Shown: positions 8,982 to 17,857 of the stretch, one piece after another
Layout of the letters: the number at the start of each line of letters is the position of its first letter
Numbering within the stretch: position 1 is the stretch's first letter
Assembly: GCA_028715295.1 (NCBI GenBank)
Contig: JAQUSD010000005.1
Coordinates: 1-39,434 of the forward strand
Direction: 5' to 3'
Length of the DNA: 39,434 nt
From: Candidatus Nanoarchaeia archaeon
GTDB lineage: Archaea > Nanobdellota > Nanobdellia > JAQUSD01
Program-made: the position numbers and the translations under genes
Notes under the pieces: generated by a model
Database searches by the model: none
Seen by the model: the letters and a program-made list of their open reading frames with translations, nothing else
What the model was told of the DNA's origin: nothing

Positions 8982-9027
8982 AGGCAATACTCTTCTATTG
9001 CCTTCAATTACAAGCTAGATAGAAGAG
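8982..9027 (+). promoter_or_regulatory. candidate attenuator: alternative RNA hairpins between leader ORF and tRNA-Cys
   Basis: Hairpin B: AGGCAATA(8982-8989)/TATTGCCT(8996-9003), 6-nt loop. Competing helix C: CTCTTCTAT(8990-8998)/ATAGAAGAG(9019-9027). B and C share nucleotides. Confidence 0.55.
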
Positions 9028-9032
9028 GACAT

Positions 9033-9103
9033 GGAGAGGTGTCAGAACGGTTATGTGACCGGCTGCAACCCGGTTTAAGTGGGTTCAACTCCCACCCTCT
9101 CCT
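9033..9103 (+). tRNA. tRNA-Cys (anticodon GCA)
   Basis: GGAGAGG...ACCGG-CTGCAAC-CCGGT...GTGGGTTCAACTCCCAC-CCTCTCC-T cloverleaf. Confidence 0.95.
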
Positions 9104-9111
9104 TAACGACT

Positions 9112-10515
9112 ATGAAGCTTTATAACACGCTGACAAGAAAAAAACAGGAATTTAAGCCGGTTAAAGGGAATAATGTCAGTATTTACTCGTGCGGTCCGAC
9201 TGTTTATGGTTTGCCTCATATTGGGAATTATCTTAGTTTTTTCAGAGCTGATATCCTAAAAAGGTGGCTTGAATTTCGCGGTTACAAAGTTAAGCATGTG
9301 ATGAATGTTACTGATATTGATGATAAAACAATAAGAGACAGCAAGAAAGAGGGACTTTCACTAAAAGAATTTACCCAAAAATATGAAAAAGAATTTCTAA
9401 AAGGGCTTGAAAATCTTAATATTAAGAAGGCGAGCATTTACCCAAGAGCAACTGAAAATGTTCCTGAGATGATTGAGTTAATAAAAAAACTGCTTAAGAA
9501 AGGCATTGCTTACATTACTGAAGACGGGATTTATTTCAGCATTTCCAAGTTTAAGGACTACGGAAAACTTTCAAAGCTAAACAAGAAAGGAATTAAATCA
9601 GGGGCAAGGGTTAATGTTGATGAATACTCTAAAGAAAACCCGCAGGACTTTGCTTTGTGGAAATTCAGCACAAAAGATGAGATTGAAAGAAAAATTTATT
9701 TTGAAACACCCTGGGGCAAGGGACGTCCTGGATGGCATATTGAATGTTCAGCAATGGGTATGAAATACCTTGGGGAAAGCTTTGATATCCACACTGGTGG
9801 CGTTGATTTAATATTCCCTCATCATGAAAATGAAATTGCACAGAGTCAGGGTGCAACTGAAAAAAAATTCGTTAAGTATTGGGTGCATAATAATCATTTA
9901 ACAATGAATAAAAAGAAAATGTCAAAAAGCCAGGGAAACTATTTTACCCTTATTGATTTGCTTGAAAAATACAGTGCTGATACAATAAGATACTTCTTTC
10001 TCCAGAGCCATTACAGGGATAAAACAGATTACAGCGAGGAAAGCATAAAGATTGCTGAAGCAGGAGTTAAAAGACTTAGCACTGTTCTTCAGAATGCTGA
10101 TAATACCAAACCTCTTGTTAAAAAATCTGTTAAAGATGACATTTTTGTTAAAAAAGTTGAAAAACTGAAAAAAGAATTCATAAAAGCAATGGATGATGAT
10201 TTGAATACCCCTCTTGCTTTGAGAACACTGCACAGTATTGCAAATGAAATCAGAAGTTATATTTCTGATAATCGGAATAAAACTGCTCTTTCAAAAACCC
10301 TGAAAGTTTACAAAGGACTTCTTGGTGTTTTTGGATTGTTTGAGAAACAGCAGGAAATTGATGAGAAGCTAATTAAAAAAATGATTAATGAGAGGGAAGA
10401 AGCAAGAAAGAAAAAAGATTACAAGACTGCTGATAGCATCAGAGACAAGCTTAAAGAAATGAAGATAGAAATCAGCGATACAAAAGAAGGGGTTGCATGG
10501 AGGATTATAAAATGA
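9112..10515 (+). CDS. cysS: cysteinyl-tRNA synthetase
   Basis: [71 protein letters not shown]. Start [14 protein letters not shown] preferred over the ORF-track start, which lies inside tRNA-Cys. Confidence 0.97.
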   Translation: MKLYNTLTRKKQEFKPVKGNNVSIYSCGPTVYGLPHIGNYLSFFRADILKRWLEFRGYKVKHVMNVTDIDDKTIRDSKKEGLSLKEFTQKYEKEFLKGLENLNIKKASIYPRATENVPEMIELIKKLLKKGIAYITEDGIYFSISKFKDYGKLSKLNKKGIKSGARVNVDEYSKENPQDFALWKFSTKDEIERKIYFETPWGKGRPGWHIECSAMGMKYLGESFDIHTGGVDLIFPHHENEIAQSQGATEKKFVKYWVHNNHLTMNKKKMSKSQGNYFTLIDLLEKYSADTIRYFFLQSHYRDKTDYSEESIKIAEAGVKRLSTVLQNADNTKPLVKKSVKDDIFVKKVEKLKKEFIKAMDDDLNTPLALRTLHSIANEIRSYISDNRNKTALSKTLKVYKGLLGVFGLFEKQQEIDEKLIKKMINEREEARKKKDYKTADSIRDKLKEMKIEISDTKEGVAWRIIK

Positions 10516-11411
10516 AGGCATGCAGAACAGTTCTTGATGCAATAGGCAACACTCCTTTAATCAGGATAAACCATCTTAATCCAAACAAAAATGTTATTAT
10601 GCTTGCAAAGTTTGAAGGCATGAATCCGACAGGCAGCATAAAAGACAGAATTGCTTTGAAAATGATTGAACAGGCTGAAAAAGAGGGAGTTCTTAAAAAA
10701 GGAAAAACAATTATTGAACCAACATCAGGAAACACAGGCATAGGGCTGGCCATGATAGGGTGTGTAAAAGGTTATGATGTTGAAATTGTAATGAGCGAAG
10801 CAGTTTCTGTTGAAAGAGTAAAAATGATAAAGGCTTTTGGTGCAAAAGTAACTCACACACCTGCAAAAGAGGGGACAGACGGAGCAATAAAAAAAGCACG
10901 GGAACTTGTAAAGGAAAATCCTGAAAAATATTTTATGCCAGACCAATTCTCAAATAAATACAACAAAATAGCTCATTATCATACGACTGCAAAGGAAATC
11001 TGGAAGCAAACCAAAGGAAAGGTTGACTATATAGTTTCAGCACTTGGGACTTCAGGAACAATAATGGGTATTGCAAGTTATTTAAAGAAAAAAAATCCAA
11101 ATATCAAGGTTGTATGTGCCCAGCCAGTAAAGGGGCATTATATACAGGGATTAAAAAATATGGAAGAAGCCCTTGTCCCTTCATTATTTGATGCTTCAAA
11201 AATTGATATTATGGAGATGGTTGATACTGAAGAAGCTTTTGAAACAGCAAGACAGATTGCAAAAAAAGAAGGGATATTTGCAGGTATGAGCAGCGGAGCA
11301 GCAATGCTTGCAGCAATAAAAGTTGCAAAAAGAATTGACAAAGGGAACATGGTTGTAATATTCCCTGACAGAGGGGAAAAATACCTAAGCACTGAATTGT
11401 TCAAGGTTTAA
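10512..11411 (+). CDS. cysK: cysteine synthase / O-acetylserine (or O-phosphoserine) sulfhydrylase family, PLP-dependent
   Basis: [68 protein letters not shown] overlap with cysS stop. Confidence 0.92.
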   Translation: MKACRTVLDAIGNTPLIRINHLNPNKNVIMLAKFEGMNPTGSIKDRIALKMIEQAEKEGVLKKGKTIIEPTSGNTGIGLAMIGCVKGYDVEIVMSEAVSVERVKMIKAFGAKVTHTPAKEGTDGAIKKARELVKENPEKYFMPDQFSNKYNKIAHYHTTAKEIWKQTKGKVDYIVSALGTSGTIMGIASYLKKKNPNIKVVCAQPVKGHYIQGLKNMEEALVPSLFDASKIDIMEMVDTEEAFETARQIAKKEGIFAGMSSGAAMLAAIKVAKRIDKGNMVVIFPDRGEKYLSTELFKV

Positions 11412-11485
11412 TTTCTGTTATTTTTTATATTATATGCTTAAAAAAGAATTTATAAACCAGAAAAACTATTATTTAATTAATAGAG

Positions 11486-12046
11486 GTGGTTAATATTAAC
11501 ATTAAAGATAATCTTCTTGATATGAAGAACATGAGTGAACTGATGATGGATTTGTCATACAGTTCTCTGTTCCTTAATGACAAAAATCTGTCAAAACATG
11601 TAAAAGAACTTTTTGAAGATTTTGTCAGTATTGAAACTGAAACCCTGAAGCTGATGTTCAAGGTTAAAATAAATGATGCGGAAAGACTTGCACTTATGGA
11701 TTTTTTGGAATACATAAAAGACTATGCAAATGCAGCAATGAATGTAAGCAGGCTTGCTGGCAATTCACTGCCGTCTATAGTGAAGGAGATTCTTTCTGAA
11801 ACAGATGAAAGGGTTGTGGCTGTTACAATACCAAAAAATTCTTTTCTTGAAAATAAGACAATAGGAAGCGTCAAGGTAATGACAAATACTGGGTTGAAAA
11901 TAATCAGTGTCAAGAGAGGGAATAAATGGTTTTTTAACATAAATAAGAGTTTCAGATTTAAGAGCAATGATTTTATAATAGGTGCAGGAACTCTTGCTTC
12001 AAATGAACTTTTTAATAAAATGCTGAAAGGCCATCTTAAGATTTAA
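11486..12046 (+). CDS. PhoU-like helical domain + TrkA-C (RCK_C) domain protein
   Basis: Helical N-term and C-terminal FLENKTIGSVKVMTNTGLKIISVKRGNKWFFNINKSFRFKSNDFIIGAG RCK_C pattern; precedes two MgtE-like genes. Confidence 0.75.
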   Translation: MVNINIKDNLLDMKNMSELMMDLSYSSLFLNDKNLSKHVKELFEDFVSIETETLKLMFKVKINDAERLALMDFLEYIKDYANAAMNVSRLAGNSLPSIVKEILSETDERVVAVTIPKNSFLENKTIGSVKVMTNTGLKIISVKRGNKWFFNINKSFRFKSNDFIIGAGTLASNELFNKMLKGHLKI

Positions 12047-12047
12047 A

Positions 12048-12575
12048 ATGCGTGAATTTAACCAGATGCTCAGCGCTGAAATCATAGCAGTTACTGGAGG
12101 AATCCTAGCAGGAGGAATTCTGGCATTTTACAAAGGTGTTATAACTGCTGTTCCAGGACTTCTTGTTTTCCTTCCAGGTTTTCTTCAGTTAAGAGGAGCT
12201 TTAAGCGGAGCATTGTCAGCAAGAGTAAGCACAGCACTGCATCTTGGCACTGTAAAGCATTTGAAAAATTCTCCTATTATAAGAGGCAACTTTACTGCAA
12301 CAGTTATTCTTACAGTTATAGCAAGTGTTCTTTTAAGTTTTTTTGCATACTTTATCAGTTCGCTTTTAGGTTATAGTGATGCAACAATTATATTTGTAGG
12401 GATTACTGCAGGAATTATATCCGGAGCATTAATGATACCTATTACCTTTTTTCTGTGTTTTTATGTTTACAAAAAAGGATTAGACCCTGATAATGTTATT
12501 GGACCTTATATCAGTACAATAGGCGATGTAGTTTGTATGGCTAGCCTGATACTTGCAGTGGTGATTATAGCATGA
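12048..12575 (+). CDS. MgtE/SLC41-like divalent cation transporter membrane domain (half 1)
   Basis: Hydrophobic; PGLLVFLPGFLQLRGALSGALSARVSTALHLG and KKGLDPDNVIGPYISTIGDVVCMASLI. Confidence 0.85.
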   Translation: MREFNQMLSAEIIAVTGGILAGGILAFYKGVITAVPGLLVFLPGFLQLRGALSGALSARVSTALHLGTVKHLKNSPIIRGNFTATVILTVIASVLLSFFAYFISSLLGYSDATIIFVGITAGIISGALMIPITFFLCFYVYKKGLDPDNVIGPYISTIGDVVCMASLILAVVIIA

Positions 12576-13120
12576 AACTGAGTGTAAAAATCATAAAAGA
12601 GAGTCTTGTTGCGCTTGTAATTGTTTCTCTCATAAGTTCTATTGGAGGAATCGGACTTCAGGCTGTTGAAGAAAATCTTCTTGTTCTTGCTCCTTTGATT
12701 ATTATTTTTCCTGCAATGAATAATATGCTTGGTGGGTTGGGTTGCATTGTTTCTTCAAAATTTACAACACTTCTTTATCTTGGTAAAATAAAACCAAAAA
12801 ACTGGAAGTCTTCAAAAGATATTAAACAAATGATGGCGAGAATAATTGCAGTCAGTGTTGTTTCAGCAGTTTATCTTGTTGTACTCGCTTTTTTAATAAG
12901 TGCAGAATTCAGCCTTGGAGTTTTTATCAAAGTTTTTTTAATGATTTTAATAATTACAGTTGTTGTAACCTTATCTGTTTCAATTATTGCTGTAATTGGA
13001 GGTTTGTATATACATAAGAAAAATATGGACCCTGATAATTTCTTAATTCCAATATCAACAGCAACAGCAGATATGCTCAGTCTTTTAATGTTTTCAGTTA
13101 TGATTATTGTTTTCTTTTGA
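12572..13120 (+). CDS. MgtE/SLC41-like divalent cation transporter membrane domain (half 2)
   Basis: IIIFPAMNNMLGGLGCIVSSKFTTLLYLG and KKNMDPDNFLIPISTATADMLSLLMF, paralogous to preceding gene; ATGA overlap. Confidence 0.85.
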   Translation: MKLSVKIIKESLVALVIVSLISSIGGIGLQAVEENLLVLAPLIIIFPAMNNMLGGLGCIVSSKFTTLLYLGKIKPKNWKSSKDIKQMMARIIAVSVVSAVYLVVLAFLISAEFSLGVFIKVFLMILIITVVVTLSVSIIAVIGGLYIHKKNMDPDNFLIPISTATADMLSLLMFSVMIIVFF

Positions 13121-13161
13121 ATAGCACAATATTTTTAATTTAAAGATTTTGATAATAACAC

Positions 13162-13530
13162 ATGGGATTTGAGGATGCTGTTTCAAAAGCAGGATTAACC
13201 AAGGATAAAATTATTGATTGGAGACAAGGAAGGCTTCAGGAAGGCGGAGAAGACGGAGGTTTTTTCAAAGGATATGCCTTTTTAACCAAAGATTCTTTTA
13301 TTTTTGTAAAGGACAAACAGTTTCTTTCAGGAGCAAGAATTATGTTTAAAATACCTGTAAAAAAGATTAAAAGCATTAAAAAAACCTTGGGCATGGTTTA
13401 TTTAAGCGGTAATACTGCGGATAAGGATTCCAATATCCTGAAAAAAATTTTTAGTACAAAGTCAGCATTTATGAAATTAGATAATGCAGATTCTTTTATC
13501 ACTAAGATTAAAGAATTAATGGCAAAATAG
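13162..13530 (+). CDS. hypothetical protein, 122 aa (PH/GRAM-like beta-rich fold possible)
   Basis: Intact ORF; no confident family. Confidence 0.65.
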   Translation: MGFEDAVSKAGLTKDKIIDWRQGRLQEGGEDGGFFKGYAFLTKDSFIFVKDKQFLSGARIMFKIPVKKIKSIKKTLGMVYLSGNTADKDSNILKKIFSTKSAFMKLDNADSFITKIKELMAK

Positions 13531-13532
13531 TT

Positions 13533-13643
13533 TTATCCCCCCCATGCTATTGCAAAAAGAATCATAGATATAATGGCTAGTATTGTTAGTATAAACCCAA
13601 CAGTTCTTCTCTGTTTCAGTTTTTCCTTTTCTTTTTTATTCAC
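13533..13643 (-). CDS. small single-TM protein, 36 aa (GTG start)
   Basis: Minus strand VNKKEKEKLKQRRTVGFILTILAIISMILFAIAWGG*: basic N-terminus plus one TM helix; below the ORF-track cutoff. Confidence 0.4.
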   Translation of the reverse strand: MNKKEKEKLKQRRTVGFILTILAIISMILFAIAWGG

Positions 13644-13710
13644 AGCAATAAATATAATTTATCTGCTTTTAACCTTTTTCTTTAATTTTTAAATTTAATT
13701 AAGGATAAAA

Positions 13711-13968
13711 TTACTCATTGGTTTTTTTAACATAAATTTTTTCCAGAGGGCCTTTTCCTATTCCGTATGTGGTTTGCTGTCCTTTTACTTTTACCCTATA
13801 AGTACCAAAAGCAATAGCTTCAATCTTAACCTCAGCACCTTTGAGAAAACCCCACTCCATTAGCCTTTGCATACATCCGTACATCCTTGGAGGATTTTTG
13901 TCAAAACATATTATAATCCCTGATTCTCCCTCAACAAGTTCTGAAAGTTTTAGTTTTTTTTCTTCCAT
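13711..13968 (-). CDS. feoA: FeoA-like SH3 domain protein
   Basis: KLSELVEGESGIIICF...CMQRLMEWGFLKGAEVKIEAIAFGTYRVKVKGQQTTYGI. Confidence 0.75.
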   Translation of the reverse strand: MEEKKLKLSELVEGESGIIICFDKNPPRMYGCMQRLMEWGFLKGAEVKIEAIAFGTYRVKVKGQQTTYGIGKGPLEKIYVKKTNE

Positions 13969-14025
13969 GAAATTTATACCACCATATGTATTTATAAACC
14001 AATTTATGTTTATTATTTATCTTAA

Positions 14026-14394
14026 ATGAAAATTGAGGTTAAAGAAAGCAAACTTCATGGAAGGGGAATCTTTGCAACTCAAGACATTAATGAAGATGAA
14101 ATTATAGAAGACTGTCCTCTCATTATCTGCAATACAGCGGATGAAGAGCATTTTGATAAAACTGCACTTAAGGATTATTATTTTGACTGGGAAGAGGGCA
14201 AAACAATTGCAATTGCTCTTGGCTATGGTTCACTTTACAACCATTCTTACAATCCAAATGCAAAATTTAGCGAAAATTCACAAAACACCCTTATAATTTT
14301 GGCAATAAAGCCGATTAAAAAAGGAGAAGAAATAACAGTTAATTATAATGGACATAACTCAGATGAAAAAGTCTGGTTTGACTGTGAATCTTAA
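14026..14394 (+). CDS. SET domain protein (putative lysine methyltransferase)
   Basis: SKLHGRGIFATQDINEDEIIEDCP, GYGSLYNHSYNPNAKF, KPIKKGEEITVNYN. Confidence 0.9.
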   Translation: MKIEVKESKLHGRGIFATQDINEDEIIEDCPLIICNTADEEHFDKTALKDYYFDWEEGKTIAIALGYGSLYNHSYNPNAKFSENSQNTLIILAIKPIKKGEEITVNYNGHNSDEKVWFDCES

Positions 14395-14852
14395 TCCCTT
14401 GAGTATTTGCCAACTAAAGAGGTTTGGCTGAGTATATGTCCATTCATAGCTTCTAAAAGATTTTGTTTGTTTGAAGATGAAGCAAGATTTAATTCTGTGT
14501 TAAGAGCATATAGTTTGAAAATATACCTGTGGACGCCTGAAGGAGGACATGGAGGAAAATAATTGTTCTTTCTTCCGCTGTTTATACCTACAACTGCCCC
14601 TGCAGGAACAGAGTTCTCTTCTATTTTTGAAACAGGGGTTATGTTCCACATCACCCAATGGACAAAATCACCTGAAGGAGCATCTGGGTCATCCATGATT
14701 AAAGCTAGAGTTTTTGTATTAACAGGTATGACTTCTATGATTAGTTCAGGATTTATTTTTTCTCCGTCGCATGTGTATTTTTTAGGAATAATCCCGTTTT
14801 CCCTGAATGCAGGACTTGTTAATTTTAAACTTCCTTTCTGAACAAATTCCAT
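14391..14852 (-). CDS. YbhB/YbcL family PEBP (Raf kinase inhibitor-like)
   Basis: IPKKYTCDGEKINPEL, LIMDDPDAPSGDFVHWVMWNI, YFPPCPPSGVHRYIFKLYAL. Confidence 0.93.
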   Translation of the reverse strand: MEFVQKGSLKLTSPAFRENGIIPKKYTCDGEKINPELIIEVIPVNTKTLALIMDDPDAPSGDFVHWVMWNITPVSKIEENSVPAGAVVGINSGRKNNYFPPCPPSGVHRYIFKLYALNTELNLASSSNKQNLLEAMNGHILSQTSLVGKYSRD

Positions 14853-14899
14853 TTTATTATTTTAAATATTGTAAAATTTAAATTATTCGGAAGCTGTTA

Positions 14900-15352
14900 T
14901 CAAAGGTGATATGTTAAGTCATATTTTATTGGGGGGTTATTTACTTTATAATCTTCAATGCATATTGACATATGTTTTACCCCAAGATTTGCACCTATTC
15001 TTGCAAATATGTTAATTCTGTCTTCAAGAACAAGGTTATCCTCTTTTCCTTGGAGTATGTCTGTAAGAATTAATCTTCTTATTTTTTTGGTTTCTGCATA
15101 GCTCTTTAAACACTTAATTATTTGAGTTCCAATCCCGGCGTTCTGTTTTGTTAAGAAAATGTATGGAAGTTCAATATTGCCTTTTGTCCAGTTATAGTTT
15201 ATCTGGAACCACCCAATATGTTTTTTATTTTTATGAATTTCAACAACAAACTCATTTGTTAATCTTTCTTCTGCTTTGAATGAATATTCTTTGGATATTC
15301 CATCCACTGTTGCCTGTATTTCATGCTGTTCTGCAAAAAATGGAACTGACAT
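14900..15352 (-). CDS. GNAT-like acetyltransferase (tentative)
   Basis: IELPYIFLTKQNAGIGTQIIKCLKSYAETKKIRRLILTD resembles GNAT motif A. Confidence 0.5.
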   Translation of the reverse strand: MSVPFFAEQHEIQATVDGISKEYSFKAEERLTNEFVVEIHKNKKHIGWFQINYNWTKGNIELPYIFLTKQNAGIGTQIIKCLKSYAETKKIRRLILTDILQGKEDNLVLEDRINIFARIGANLGVKHMSICIEDYKVNNPPIKYDLTYHL

Positions 15353-15361
15353 ATTATTACC

Positions 15362-16633
15362 TCAGTCAAAAACCCTGCAAAAACCGTTTCTTCTTCCTGA
15401 ATTGTGCGTATTTCTATTGTGCGTATTTCTCCTGTTTTCTCCGAATCTGTTGCCTCTGCGCCCTCCCCTTTGAAATCTGTCCCTATTTTGGCATCTGTTG
15501 AATTCAACTTTTATTTTTTCAATCTGAGGAACTGTTTTTTCTTCAAGCTTGTCTTCATACACATCCAGTATTGAACACATGTTGTCTTCATCCTGCATTG
15601 CACAGAAAGAAATTGCAATTCCTTTTTTTCCGTTTCTTGCAGTTCTTCCTATACGGTGAGTATATGTTTCTGCAGTATTTGGAAGGTCATAATTGAAAAT
15701 GTGGGTAATGTCTTCAATGTGGAGCCCTCTTGCAGCAACATCAGTAGCGACAAGGACTCCGGTTCTCCCTGTTGCAAAATTCTTCATTACTTTTTCCCTC
15801 ATGTTCTGGCTCATGTCTCCGTTTATGCTTTCAGCACGGAAACCCTGTTTTTTAAGAATTGAAGCAATGAAATCTGTTTTTCTTTTTGTATTTGTAAAAA
15901 CAATTGTTTTTTCCCTATTTATATCTCTTAATAAATGAACAAGAAGGGATATTTTGTTATATTCTTTAACTGCATAATAATACTGTTTCAGAACCCCTTT
16001 TTTAAGTATGTTTTCAAGCAGAATTTTTTCAGGATTTTTAAGATAATTTTCTGCAAGACGTGAAATTTCCTTGTTTATGGTTGCACTGAACATAAGGCTT
16101 TGTTTCTGGTTTGGTAGATGGCTTATTATACGGTTTATATCATCAATAAATCCCATATCCATTAATCTGTCTGCTTCATCAAGTATGAAGTAATTTGTGT
16201 AAGTGAGATTAAGCATTCTTCTTTCAAGCAAATCAAGAAGCCTTCCAGGCGTTCCTACAACAATGTCCGCTGTTTTTATGTGGCGGAACTGTTCATTTAT
16301 TGAAACACCACCGTAGACAACAGATATATTAAGCCCTTTTTTCCTTGAAAATTTAACATATTCTTCAGAAACCTGTTTTGCAAGTTCTCTTGTCGGGGTG
16401 ACAACCAGCACCTGAACATTTTTAACAGGTTTAACCATGTCAATAGTCGGAACTGCAAAACCTATTGTTTTTCCGCTTCCTGTTTCAGATTGTATAAGAA
16501 CATCTTTTTTATTAAGGATTAGGGGTATTGATTTTATCTGAACTGTAGTTGGAACTACAATTCCGTGATTTTTTAATTCATCACTTAATCCTGAACTTAT
16601 TCCTAATTCTTTAAATTCCATTTGGTTTAACAA
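15362..16633 (-). CDS. DEAD-box RNA helicase (RhlE/DeaD-like) with basic RG-rich tail
   Basis: QSETGSGKTIGFA, PTRELAKQ, DEAD, SATI, HRIGRTAR; C-terminal RGGRRGNRFGENRRNTHNRNTHNSGRRNG. Confidence 0.96.
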   Translation of the reverse strand: MLNQMEFKELGISSGLSDELKNHGIVVPTTVQIKSIPLILNKKDVLIQSETGSGKTIGFAVPTIDMVKPVKNVQVLVVTPTRELAKQVSEEYVKFSRKKGLNISVVYGGVSINEQFRHIKTADIVVGTPGRLLDLLERRMLNLTYTNYFILDEADRLMDMGFIDDINRIISHLPNQKQSLMFSATINKEISRLAENYLKNPEKILLENILKKGVLKQYYYAVKEYNKISLLVHLLRDINREKTIVFTNTKRKTDFIASILKKQGFRAESINGDMSQNMREKVMKNFATGRTGVLVATDVAARGLHIEDITHIFNYDLPNTAETYTHRIGRTARNGKKGIAISFCAMQDEDNMCSILDVYEDKLEEKTVPQIEKIKVEFNRCQNRDRFQRGGRRGNRFGENRRNTHNRNTHNSGRRNGFCRVFD

Positions 16634-16652
16634 TATTCAGCCCTTTATAAGG

Positions 16653-17051
16653 TTATGCTATTTTTTTAAATTTAAACATCTTTAACCCAAGCAGAAGCCA
16701 GAAAGAATATGTTGCAAACAGAAGAATACTTACAAATAATATTGTTGGGTGGCTGGAAGGCCCTCCTTCAACATCAAAACTGAATACCCCTGAATTAATC
16801 ATGAAATTAAAACCTATATTTTCCTGATTTTCTCCCATGTAAACACCATTGTCCTGAAGCCAGTTTAAAAGAGGCATTGCAAAATCCAGATTTGCATACA
16901 TTGCTGCTGAAACTATGTAAAATAAAGCCAGTATTCCAATAAAGTAAGATGCTGTGAAGATTTTCCTGTGTTTCTGTTTTAATTTAGTGCTGACAAATGC
17001 TCCAAAAACTCCAAGAAGGATAAGCATCCACCAGTCAAGGAAAAAACTCAT
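16653..17051 (-). CDS. membrane protein, 132 aa, unknown function
   Basis: Four hydrophobic segments; no family recognised. Confidence 0.65.
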   Translation of the reverse strand: MSFFLDWWMLILLGVFGAFVSTKLKQKHRKIFTASYFIGILALFYIVSAAMYANLDFAMPLLNWLQDNGVYMGENQENIGFNFMINSGVFSFDVEGGPSSHPTILFVSILLFATYSFWLLLGLKMFKFKKIA

Positions 17052-17095
17052 AAGAATACTAAATGTGTTATATAATATAAGCTTTGCTTAGTTTT

Positions 17096-17785
17096 TTATA
17101 TTGGAGGACATCCGCATGGAATCCATCTGTCAAGAGTGTATAATATTCTTGTATGTCCGTATGTTTCAACATCTTTTCTGGTTATTTCATACATATAAAA
17201 CTCCATCATCTTTTCTATTCTTTTTACATCACCAAGCTCTGAAAAACCCACAAGAACCTGTCCATTTCTTGTTAAGTGGTGCTTTGCATCTTTAAGAAAT
17301 GCCTCCATCGCCTTGTAATCCTTGTCAAAAACAGCTCTTTCAAGGTTATCTTTTGGCTTTCTTGAAAAATAAGGGGCATTAAAGAATATTTTGCTGAATA
17401 ATTCGTCTTCTTTTACAATATCAAACATATTCCCTATTCTTAATTCTACATCCGCATTATTGATTTCAATGCTTTTCTTTACACTTTCAAGACAGTAGGG
17501 ATTTATGTCAGTTGCAATTACTTTCTTTGCAATGTCTGATGCAAATATTGCTAACACACCTGAGCCTGTCCCAACATCAAGAACAGTGTCATTTTCTTGT
17601 ATGTTCCAGTAATCCATGAAGAACTGAGGGGCATAACTGAATTTTGGGGACATTATATTTGGGGTTATATAAAATGTTTTTCCTTTTAACTCATAAAAAT
17701 ATGGTTTTTTATGCTGTCTTGATTTTTTCAGGAAGTCCTTGATGTCTGTTGTTACTTTAAAATTTTGATTTACCATTGTATCCAC
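17096..17785 (-). CDS. class I SAM-dependent methyltransferase (HemK/PrmA-like)
   Basis: VLDVGTGSGVLAIFASDIAKKVIATDINPYCLESVKKS...FSKIFFNAPYFSRK. Confidence 0.88.
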   Translation of the reverse strand: MDTMVNQNFKVTTDIKDFLKKSRQHKKPYFYELKGKTFYITPNIMSPKFSYAPQFFMDYWNIQENDTVLDVGTGSGVLAIFASDIAKKVIATDINPYCLESVKKSIEINNADVELRIGNMFDIVKEDELFSKIFFNAPYFSRKPKDNLERAVFDKDYKAMEAFLKDAKHHLTRNGQVLVGFSELGDVKRIEKMMEFYMYEITRKDVETYGHTRILYTLDRWIPCGCPPI

Positions 17786-17857
17786 TTTTTTGATAATATA
17801 TTTAAACCTGATGTTTTAGTTTGTTGTGTCTAAATATTGTTGCTCAAAAAAAACTGA

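Noticed and set aside
9922-10233. Minus-strand ORF of 103 aa inside cysS
   Set aside because: Phe/Ile-rich antisense artefact of AT-rich coding sequence.
15408-15440. Near-tandem repeat gtgcgtatttct in helicase tail
   Set aside because: Explained by NTHNRNTHN repeat in a low-complexity RG-rich tail of the DEAD-box protein.
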